From contig NZ_RQFO01000020.1 in the NCBI RefSeq assembly GCF_004770045.1, forward strand, positions 1 to 64,000: 64,000 nt of DNA. The letters are read 5' to 3'. This stretch comes from Leptospira montravelensis. Its GTDB lineage: Bacteria > Spirochaetota > Leptospiria > Leptospirales > Leptospiraceae. The notes under the pieces were generated by a model. The model was given only the letters and a program-made list of their open reading frames with translations. It was not told the origin of the DNA and made no database searches. Positions 12,801 to 17,234 of the stretch are shown piece after piece. Each line of letters begins with the position of its first letter. Positions within the stretch are counted from its first letter, which is position 1. The position numbers and the translations under genes are program-made.

Positions 12801-13233
12801 AGAACCCGCGTCTTTCATCTATTTCGCGTTGGACTTCCTCTTCCCATTCTTCTTTGGCAAGTCCCTTCTCAACTTCTAACTTTTCACGTTCCCTTTTTTT
12901 CTCCTCTGGGTCCGCAAAGGCTCGCAATTCCTTTTCTAATTCTGCTTCCGCACGAGCTTCCCAGTCTCCTCGCACAACACCAAGACCACGACCAACTAAC
13001 TTATTAAATTCTTCTTCGGATGTCGCGTGGTTTGCTTGATCGAACTGACGATCCATTTGACCATCCGTTCCCTTTCTCCAAAGGTCACGAAATCGGTTCT
13101 CTTGCCCGATAAGACCCAAAACAAAAGAACCAAAGGTCATTTCAAATATGATGATTGATAATATGGCAGATTTTAGTCCTTTAAAAAGGGCGTGTTTTGT
13201 CTTTTTTAACTGGCGTTTTTGGGTCTTTGTCAT
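853..13233 (-). CDS. Giant polymorphic toxin (TIGR04388-like 'longest' Leptospira protein) with Hint and Ntox8 C-terminal domains
   Basis: A 4126-residue protein, more than 12 kb in one uninterrupted frame. Residues about 20-43 form a single membrane anchor or uncleaved signal. The next roughly 2500 residues are charged, Glu/Lys/Gln-rich helical sequence, probably coiled coil. A block near 2580-2660 (GGLAYIHPSININGY, then FAFLSLGNPITGMEAI) resembles the Leptospira-specific TIGR04388 family. Residues about 3340-3424 are hydrophobic and Gly/Ala-rich, followed to about 3695 by repeats of the form YSxSxGFGxS. A Hint self-cleavage domain begins at Cys3805 (TCFVAGTKV) and ends near 3950 with VWVHNQT. 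The last roughly 85 residues (RLREIGDDPKVSSADRGW, IRNPPGKDLAHERGREA, LHKLQHKYDDNG) match Ntox8, a predicted RNase toxin. Inferred role: contact-dependent or secreted toxin whose tip is released by Hint cleavage. ATG start with AGGAAG about 11 nt upstream. Confidence 0.85.
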   Translation of the reverse strand: MTKTQKRQLKKTKHALFKGLKSAILSIIIFEMTFGSFVLGLIGQENRFRDLWRKGTDGQMDRQFDQANHATSEEEFNKLVGRGLGVVRGDWEARAEAELEKELRAFADPEEKKREREKLEVEKGLAKEEWEEEVQREIDERRGFWKVYLQSPQLERVWNLVDRAGLVLGMAQADAAAKDGATAVDKVKIWDETINAISTNIQTNWEQSLEEVFLEVQGGLSFSSEVERLAFESELARLKEQYRADYEYEESSLLSSKRMYFVSQQNQNEDMANRLAQETNPSELAKLLVERTKQQIAQNGGVFVYGENTLPNQVALNFQNGDEAYQEKVLKALEEGQGLWQKAIDEMILGKLRYDRDVEMQWRSGEADWTNAYGQLVKAREEWVATVQKQIQEGLKQWDASEATMVQNKAKAIEELDRTLATNKSSWDAHVRGITDVITVGADTLSTIASNLDWFEDALTRAEAPGSGYNSSIVAEYRQQRDYWKGLETRYRNLVAATQNQIHDQDIRGTGVGQGLLVNAGGSDPYVLSVQEFELKLAREELKLLEAKRDRAKAVYDYAVGNVGQKTAAQIAAELDTIRQNFKAKEAAYLSLLSELNGSGSSVFGTPGMDSNSSVETGSAVTNPDTILNQLTEQNRILEEKRKALELARASMGDASVAYEAALKIQVLIRNPEMLGQIGDLTSDSSAIQGNTGLRGEIVQAQEELERQREVLRQQERKMYELQYERENAFRSQSFYAEINQRVLEFEKLKENRTLLVAVLDGEGTLEEKIDSLLSGDKLVQLYGNQVSVQVKQSLETWKASLTGLDSSVVTAVTSHDNSITNLITKINLLDVTQLETATNQIPTFVNQYETIISRLYADSRLDASYLNAESIIPTYEYLQSLTSSSGDALSLGKEGINELKTAMANYQSYVSANAGNQGSLAYSAKIVELEQAIGAAVNKIDLYNQYIAEVGKTVQYLNVNVLDALSKTDAIVDATLTGSERATTKENFRTLRGDESTLSGGMLASLNGVGTLFSDSIQAMGHYGQMNLVFRNALEDRNNKTKQVSDGLVSLFDGFELEYRAKEVELTFLLDENGDEAKLTALQKQAEQKKKVAGAEVNAKAMEMLLGYLDNLGEGDRNVESIYLRMLKDSEVISQDTKTDASSILERRAMATVLEFFRSSRGAFANYIAGSGYDDFIEDMGRQKDYADALLSFYESGKEYTATEREEIRWNGSANEKKFLKESFSYGESFFFQAANGQVAREIAVSQKVDDFVSRVRSGEVLSILKEEYFKRQENKATGLLKELHDAVSGLDDITASRLLSDSFRIGNSTDRDSSEETRRANLLSGHLANNPGTPRAQLSSLLDVGKLIEIFGEKEGLAIHTEITNKILNIDNSAAEIIEKSQLLNPRHVAIESEYPSYLDFFNDTKRTGYAAEIQKLEQYLTLKDFEDTSQPILDSNLQLTGYEKPFAGLDYSELETIKTSLDGMITNWGTIKSELESTHADYMQILATWRAATPGTEEYAELAEDVSEKLKDFSAKQMQATDYVRELTIQLEEATEKSQSLLAEYKSSIGIADKTLLTISSFGKINSALPGFYDYFNSAEGRPKYHFVFQDGPLGISVNIQEKLADLEAEAMFQKTSVSNQLEQLATLNSFSETMYKGITFSDQYLALYARRKDSEEAGEDYLENLDERIVVYASAANQNTISQENLISYTKGIREFLTAKAARGEEVNASLWESLANAETFTKEMAGLKYYQNLSAAEKADTAKLKTDYEESKTTRETAEEATRVFAELRSMIDGLEAQGMPLDQSLDQIGASLTKFETLKTKLDQSGYNLDSSVIAGMDNLKAFAWENQKVILAKAYLGTITNNGTIEKFLSDVKSGKFVLPGPSGKLERTANFLGVALTEEQIAEIEELITPYDLQARLLRTSNLAQVDSLLLTYDEDLRDAGKELALRQSLSRIQTSLAQGTIPNLAQYPAELKNYILTATFEDYATRNVDMGVQTLANEFASFMRLSDSDRDTVMTYAGERGSKNPSTYLPDSLKEYHLLNTYYQNWTEDLSPEDTAGLANWLNTNGYESNLIGALTKATRMNYLLRSYSGENIDEYITSASGKLGSPVTEEEKQSILLSQAGLYDPTHANGIDPFFVIQQGVYLNSYSYKTGFSDLANSLKEESVKLAVASIGYKGEEDKKKLAWDISNKAVKVESYLSYTQITPQGQATPTESVQVSNRLRELEFQAEHRLGNFLAIVEEYNSYSYDTTKEDQNPSLKVLLKEIKNSGYSVRDAVYSKNENLEYEFLGGFDNARKVVDNYVKNNLPGRFANEDPYALTNQAKGSVSSNASSIVTAGEEIGVIFNIKQQANGNYLAELEKYKDIYEQRLADFDTAELGFQTQQTVVTAKQNEYNNKQEQVKTAYDLLEQSSNEMSLLSAVYDYVTIKDYSTHDGISGESQTALTSPLELVRKRYQDAEKAVTDKLAEITLLQKRADDRMKLSELQADTAVAANKAEAEEWAERAMRFSIAETKIKDKMQELQRQINSARASLEGTMSSLVGTGLNPAVLDGRLDFNNSGYKSEETRLREFYKIADGIATNKIGGWDFIHGGRGGTNPPNYSGGLAYIHPSININGYVTNYGNGTESVAAQRAFDGVWVLDFNAAGESAYHRMTSYSYGEYEAKMNYALGNVMGRAMLIFAFLSLGNPITGMEAITRNKTWIDSKIAIDNRVNTAREQANTLKTLQEELNKYTDISTGEQLINMLKGEGGYIDTGLEDSDIAFLTGASGQLKNGTINWTGGKEPLSVDRLVGKNGDPIIQKRAVKDSYGLYIRDGVVTAGSPSTSSNVGYADDGRMVNIMTSADEFVGSLASISKTQYTIEKEEYYAVQEAAIVRGVKADKREILDDRDRFYTNLLNKVTGGTGKNIEYDMYKTLVEDYYGQGNVADQLYEINESQQREYQIKVWDNKEKDFQAKKADWIENVNYLMNTGSARFNDMLTSFNQSWDQWRRDFKEETDKGKAEHMARIEEALKKKTDWEVSLLNQARKGDQFEIDQVYAEIQKTIANMGEAPNAVLLQNNANKILNTIMNSKPQVLDNRMLEQGMYADVQFFVDELKKSKYDESNVEKMKSMTKEMEDRSKQMAVLQTLDSLWSLPLTFEATIKEQNKALDEQLTMQLLQDSFIKMGSGYVRSAVDKMGNPSYQILPTYAPYFYMKPDKLPTVKDSNGKEWDLTDFQALQGKGGPASAELNMMVRLARNQMQTDFKQTFDPEKSENREIAVTMFDPKAMARVAQAAQSALGQLATDPQKMFEFNSADEKGKEAMIESAKNSGYLVGPTVGGTFGTHHFNQFYPILKMKEKYNEIKAEGEAFNNDAMAQGAGAVFGPSVAATVYKNKDIIKTGVALAATFASGGLAAGLVLGAMQAMEAYSSSGSIASALVAGAGGFVTGLMAGSGSALNVNLSYSESEGFGGSVGAYGQSVSYSQKDGFGASLNLNAKSTGELLKLAGSVVGSEYGGDLLVGAGNALTGVAEACGDICYDISVGVNYSKSGGFGVAAGYKNQYGLALGVGWSQNDGFAGSVGIATKSGYTTGVSYSKSEGYGAFASKSYYNNNNERTGSASLTFNERDGFGVQASKEFGKNFLGNQLGSESGTISLSQRGGVSLDYNFEGETFKNGSKDFSRSFSLGMTPDGEINVSGGTNLFQANYSSTNGFGYSQVSQGYTNGIALNQSALMGTMEGIGDNVYGKAMEVDRAKRLSLEAKRGQKYTDEEWDKLDKEKEVQNYATGNDKHKTRDEWDERLWGNITDFADQLGGKFGDHSGWMEKDAKGNTVFTARTCFVAGTKVHTRVGLKNIEDIQVGDVVLSKSDETGEVSYRKVVNTFIRQTDAIYTVSFADGTVLETTWNHPFRVKKQGNALEKFSIETTDWVEAKDLHPGDVALGADGKELVITDITIDERVETVYNFEVDEYHTYFVGEVGVWVHNQTCAPLTGVGLLYPKPFSEMNAYLKESPNLDRELSNFGISQFIQSGASFENSDYKEAVRSGVLSLAAWPFGLKSKGSINSGNSGRTGRQKRLREIGDDPKVSSADRGWIKQEQNAIDKGKRDTIRNPPGKDLAHERGREAAKGYDYEYSNLQDRDLHKLQHKYDDNGRKNKDRGPR

Positions 13234-13350
13234 TTAATTTCGCTTCCTAACAACCGTTCTGTCAGAATTGTGCTTTAACCTAACCTCTGCCTCCTAATCG
13301 TCTACAAGATTTTATAGAAAGAATATCAACTTTTACGAATGCGACATAAC

Positions 13351-13758
13351 TTAATTCGTAATACAATTTACTATAATGTTTGTTACGTCTCCCCCACTCA
13401 CCTTACCAAACCCATTACTAATTGTACATGTCTGGCCAGGAGGCTGTGTCGAGACGGTAATTACATAGTTGGTGCCATCTGGGTAACTTTTTGGAAGATA
13501 AAACCTCCCGCTTATATTAAACGGTGCTTGTTCTGCGGCGTTATTTTGTAAAAAAATGATTCCACCAAGGCCAGTAATATTACCTCCGACACGGAAATTT
13601 TTGCCAGATCCAGCTGCTTCACGAGCAGAGGATGCGGAAGATGTAGCATAATCAGAAACCAGAGTTCTTAACAATTGGTCATCTGTTTGGTCGTCCTGTT
13701 TTAACGTACAACTTACAATCATAAAGACCATTGCTGTAACATAAATTAAAGTGCGCAT
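13351..13758 (-). CDS. Small lipoprotein with a Leptospira-type beta domain
   Basis: A 135-residue protein. The N-terminus MRTLIYVTAMVFMIVSC is a lipoprotein signal with the lipid-bearing Cys at residue 17. The mature part contains VGGNITGLGGIIFLQNN and ends with PPGQTCTISNGFGKVSGG then TNIIVNC, a repeat unit that recurs in Leptospira surface lipoproteins (GLxGxxxxLQNN...TVSTQPxGQTCxVxNGxGxV). One such unit is present. Function unknown; an outer-membrane or surface location is inferred from the signal. It lies upstream of, and on the same strand as, the giant toxin gene, separated by 117 bp. Confidence 0.75.
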   Translation of the reverse strand: MRTLIYVTAMVFMIVSCTLKQDDQTDDQLLRTLVSDYATSSASSAREAAGSGKNFRVGGNITGLGGIIFLQNNAAEQAPFNISGRFYLPKSYPDGTNYVITVSTQPPGQTCTISNGFGKVSGGDVTNIIVNCITN

Positions 13759-13837
13759 AACGCTTATATCCTCGGCAGATAATTTTATTTCATAAAGTAC
13801 GGAAGTTAGCCGATAAATAATTCAGGTATTTAACCCA

Positions 13838-14482
13838 ATGGGCCAAAGACTAAAAATTCTTTCAACTGTACTATTATTTTCTGTTTTATTTTCCGCACAC
13901 TGCTCAACTATTCGCAAAAATTATCGGACTATTAGAACTGATGTCCAAATTACAGATTTTAGCAACGGAAAATTTGGTAAAACCCAAAAGTTCATTTTAA
14001 GGCGAATCAACCAGAAGCCAACCACTTATATTAGTGCATCCAGAGACAATTTGACCGAAAATTTAAGATACTTTTTAGTTAAAAAGGGTGCAAGTGTAGA
14101 AATTGCAAAAGAAGATCCAACTTCCCAATTAACAAACTCAGCAATTAAACCAGAAGTTAATATCTTTACACCAGAAAAATCAAGTGAACTCTCTAGAGAA
14201 ACTATCAGAGAGCTTTTATCGCAACAACAAGGTGAGCTCTTAATTGATGGATATATCTATGAAAAAGATCTTGGGAATGTGATCGATCCTGATTTTACAA
14301 CAGGAATCATAATCAAGATTTATTCAATAGATGGAACAATGGTAGGTGAATGTATCATTGGTTCGTTTTATTCAACTAGCGATTTTGAAGTAAATCAAAT
14401 TTACGCTTCACTTATCGCAGATAAAATTGCGCAAAACTATCTCTCTTATTCTGAGAAATGGTTAGGCCTCTTTAAAAAGTAA
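13838..14482 (+). CDS. Lipoprotein of unknown function, first gene of the TolC/adaptor operon
   Basis: A 214-residue protein whose N-terminus (LLFSVLFSAHCSTIRKNY) is a lipoprotein signal with Cys near residue 23. The mature part is mixed alpha/beta with no recognised motif. ENLRYFLVKKGASVEI and the LLIDGYIYEKD block recall small envelope proteins of the LPP20/FlgO-like type that bind other envelope proteins, but the match is too weak to name. It ends 12 bp before the TolC-family gene, so co-transcription with the efflux parts is likely and an accessory role in the exporter is possible. Predicted to be anchored on the periplasmic side of a membrane. Confidence 0.65.
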   Translation: MGQRLKILSTVLLFSVLFSAHCSTIRKNYRTIRTDVQITDFSNGKFGKTQKFILRRINQKPTTYISASRDNLTENLRYFLVKKGASVEIAKEDPTSQLTNSAIKPEVNIFTPEKSSELSRETIRELLSQQQGELLIDGYIYEKDLGNVIDPDFTTGIIIKIYSIDGTMVGECIIGSFYSTSDFEVNQIYASLIADKIAQNYLSYSEKWLGLFKK

Positions 14483-14494
14483 CATTAGTTTTTC

Positions 14495-15895
14495 ATGTTA
14501 AGAAGAATAATCTGTATAATGGTAATTCCGATTTTTACAGTTCGTTCTCAATCAACAGAAAAACTATATCTTGATGTTAAAAAATCTGAAGACGTTGCGA
14601 TCGAAAATTCTCCAGAGTTACGGTTACTGGGAAGTCAACAAAGAATTAAAGGTCTCATAGTAAATGAAAATTGGAGAAATTATTTTCCAACAGCTTCCGT
14701 TTCTTGGTTTCGGAACTCTAACGTTGTTGAAAATGAAGCTGACAGTAGATCTCAACGTGTTTCGTTAAACCTTGACCAAGTTATATATGATGGTGGACGA
14801 AGGAAATTGGCCTTACAAGCTGCTATGCATGATTTGGATCTTTCTAAGTACGATCTATTGCTATCGATTAATGATTTGAAATTCAAAACTCGTAATGCAT
14901 ATTATACGATTCTCAGTAATAAGGCACAACTAGAGTTACAAGAAAGATCGATTGAGCGACAAAAAGAACAGCTAAAGTTTGCTCAGAGAGAACTAAAATT
15001 GGGTGATACAACAGAAGTTCAAGTTCTGCAAATATCAAACCGGTTAAATGAAATTCAACTTCAACACAAACGTACAGAAATTGCGTATAATACAGGGTTG
15101 GAAGAGTTCAAAATTTTGCTCAGGTTACCTAGCATTTCTGAGGTTATTTTAAAAGATAGAATTGAAGATGGTTACGATTTTAATTTTAAAACAATTTCCG
15201 AAAAAGACTTAGTTGATTTGGCATTCCGCTCAAGAGTTGAATTTGATAGAACGAAAGCAGCAGAATTACAAGCTCTGTCTGAACATGAAATTGCAAAATC
15301 TTATTACATACCAACATTTTCCGTTGGGAGTTATTACGCTTCTGCTGGTGATAGATACGAACCCAGACAAAGAGAATATGGATTTAACTTCAAAATGAGT
15401 ATGGCTTTGGGTCCCAATACTGTCCAAGACACTTCAAACTATATTGCAAGAAACCAGGATACAGATCGTGCACTCACCTCCTCTACTACTGTAGGGATCT
15501 ATGACAATTTACAATATAAACGAAAAATAGCGCAATCAGGTATTGCTGCAGAACAAGCCAAAATTACTAGAAGGCAATTGGATGATATTATCCGAATAGA
15601 AGTTCATAAAGCGTTACATAATTATAGTGTTTCCTGGGAATCTATGCTTTTAGCCGACGAAAATGCAGAATCCTTTGATAAACGATTAAAGATTAAACAA
15701 CGTCAAGTTGAGATTGGCGAAGTTAGACGAGTAGATTTAGCGGAAACAGAAATATTTTATCTTGAGGCGCAAAAGGCTAAGATTAATACTAGAGTACAAT
15801 TTTTACTTTCTGTGTCCCAATTAGAAATGGCAGTGGGAGCCAGTTTAGACTCATTAAATTTGATTACGCAAAAAAAAGGGAAAGATGAAGAATAA
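14495..15895 (+). CDS. TolC-family outer-membrane efflux protein
   Basis: A 466-residue protein with an N-terminal signal (MLRRIICIMVIPIFTVRSQS) and two OEP repeats. Long helices carry the TolC pattern: SPELRLLGSQQRIKG at the start, LNLDQVIYDGGRRKLALQAA in the first repeat, QLKFAQRELKLGDTTEVQVLQ in the helical barrel, and RQVEIGEVRRVDLAETEIF in the second repeat. Length is normal for the family. It should form the trimeric outer-membrane channel of a tripartite pump, docking on the adaptor encoded next, whose start codon overlaps this gene's end by 11 bp. No strong ribosome-binding site precedes the ATG; an alternative ATG lies at 14519. Confidence 0.9.
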   Translation: MLRRIICIMVIPIFTVRSQSTEKLYLDVKKSEDVAIENSPELRLLGSQQRIKGLIVNENWRNYFPTASVSWFRNSNVVENEADSRSQRVSLNLDQVIYDGGRRKLALQAAMHDLDLSKYDLLLSINDLKFKTRNAYYTILSNKAQLELQERSIERQKEQLKFAQRELKLGDTTEVQVLQISNRLNEIQLQHKRTEIAYNTGLEEFKILLRLPSISEVILKDRIEDGYDFNFKTISEKDLVDLAFRSRVEFDRTKAAELQALSEHEIAKSYYIPTFSVGSYYASAGDRYEPRQREYGFNFKMSMALGPNTVQDTSNYIARNQDTDRALTSSTTVGIYDNLQYKRKIAQSGIAAEQAKITRRQLDDIIRIEVHKALHNYSVSWESMLLADENAESFDKRLKIKQRQVEIGEVRRVDLAETEIFYLEAQKAKINTRVQFLLSVSQLEMAVGASLDSLNLITQKKGKDEE

Positions 15896-17234
15896 CTTAA
15901 AGATTGTTTTAGTGTTTAGTTTAATTATATTAAATTTTTGTTCTGACAATAAAAATGAGGCTTCTAAAAAAAAGAAAGTTACCAATAGGTCTGTTTACGT
16001 TCTAGAACAGTCTGACAAGGAACTAACAATAAACTTATTAGGGACAGTATCTCATAAAAATAAAGCTGAAGTCAGTTCTAAAGTTATAGGAAGAATTGAA
16101 AAGATTTTTAAAGAACAAGGACAAAAAGTAAGCAAAGGTGAAGCTTTAGCCAAAGTTGAAACATTGAATCTTGAATTGCAGTTGAAAAAAGATGAAGCCT
16201 CGGTTGAAATCCAAAATAAACAAATAGATCTTACTAGAGCAAAGTATATTCAAGCAAGACAGAGAATTGAAAAAGAAGTCGCAAATATAGAAAAGGCTAA
16301 AGCCGAAGAAGCCGAAGCAAAAGCAAATCTAGAAAATTTAAAAAGGACTTTAAATAATAAAAAAGATCTCTTTGAAATCGGCGGAGTCTCTGAAACTGAA
16401 CTCAAGGGTGTTGAAACAGCAATGGTTTCTGCTGAAACTGCATATTTTAAAGCGCAAAAGAATTTAATTTCGATTCAAGTGGGTTACCGACCGGAAGACC
16501 TTAAAAAAAACGGCTTCAATGTTCCAACAAATCCTGAAGCACTCCGAGAAGCATATGTCGATTACAATACTATCGTCGAAAAAGCAGAACTCGATATGGC
16601 TATTGCCAATCTAAAGGCTACTCAGGCAAATATTGAAACTACTAAATTATTAATCAAAGAGTCTACACTACTCTCTCCATTAGATGGTAAGATAGCCGTT
16701 CGTAGTTTATATGTTGGTGAGACTACAAAAGAAGGTACTCCCGTATTTGTTTTAGTTGACGATTCAGAAGTCTTTTTAACTTTTCCAGTGAGTGAAGCTG
16801 ACATACCTAAATTCCAAGAAGGTAAATATATCGAATTTTCAATTGATGCCCTTGGAAAAGAAAAAAAGTTTAAAGGGAAAATTGCAATTGTGTCACCAAT
16901 TCTTGATGCTCAAAGTCGGACAGCTGAAATCAAAGTTGAATTTAAAAATGAAGGAAAAAAATTAAAACCTGGTATGTTCGCAAGAGGAGAATTTCATTAT
17001 ACCCTACCAGATGAAGGTTTTCTTATTCCAAACAATGGTTTACTTCTTTCAGAAGATAAAAAAACAGGAAAAGTCTATATCGTAAGCAAAGACAAACTTG
17101 CCTTCAGTAAAGAGGTATCAGTCATTTCAAATGAAGGTGATAAGTTCTTGATTTCCGGTCCTTTAAATGAAGGAGACAGTATCATTCTTGGAAATTTAAA
17201 CGGACTTTCTGATGGCCAACCTTGGGACCAATAA
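15885..17234 (+). CDS. RND efflux periplasmic adaptor (membrane fusion protein), lipoprotein
   Basis: A 449-residue HlyD/AcrA-type adaptor. The signal MKNNLKIVLVFSLIILNFC ends in a lipobox-like Cys19. A split lipoyl/hairpin domain follows: KAEVSSKVIGRIEKIFKEQG, a very Lys/Glu-rich coiled-coil hairpin at about 95-200, then LLSPLDGKIAVRSLYVGE, the returning lipoyl half. A beta-barrel region (VFLTFPVSEADIPKF, KIAIVSPILDAQSRTAEI) and a membrane-proximal end complete it. The role is bridging the RND permease to TolC. The gene overlaps tolC at its start. Its last 39 bp overlap, on the opposite strand, the end of the second RND permease gene, so the two halves of the pump cluster converge tail to tail. 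Confidence 0.9.
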   Translation: MKNNLKIVLVFSLIILNFCSDNKNEASKKKKVTNRSVYVLEQSDKELTINLLGTVSHKNKAEVSSKVIGRIEKIFKEQGQKVSKGEALAKVETLNLELQLKKDEASVEIQNKQIDLTRAKYIQARQRIEKEVANIEKAKAEEAEAKANLENLKRTLNNKKDLFEIGGVSETELKGVETAMVSAETAYFKAQKNLISIQVGYRPEDLKKNGFNVPTNPEALREAYVDYNTIVEKAELDMAIANLKATQANIETTKLLIKESTLLSPLDGKIAVRSLYVGETTKEGTPVFVLVDDSEVFLTFPVSEADIPKFQEGKYIEFSIDALGKEKKFKGKIAIVSPILDAQSRTAEIKVEFKNEGKKLKPGMFARGEFHYTLPDEGFLIPNNGLLLSEDKKTGKVYIVSKDKLAFSKEVSVISNEGDKFLISGPLNEGDSIILGNLNGLSDGQPWDQ

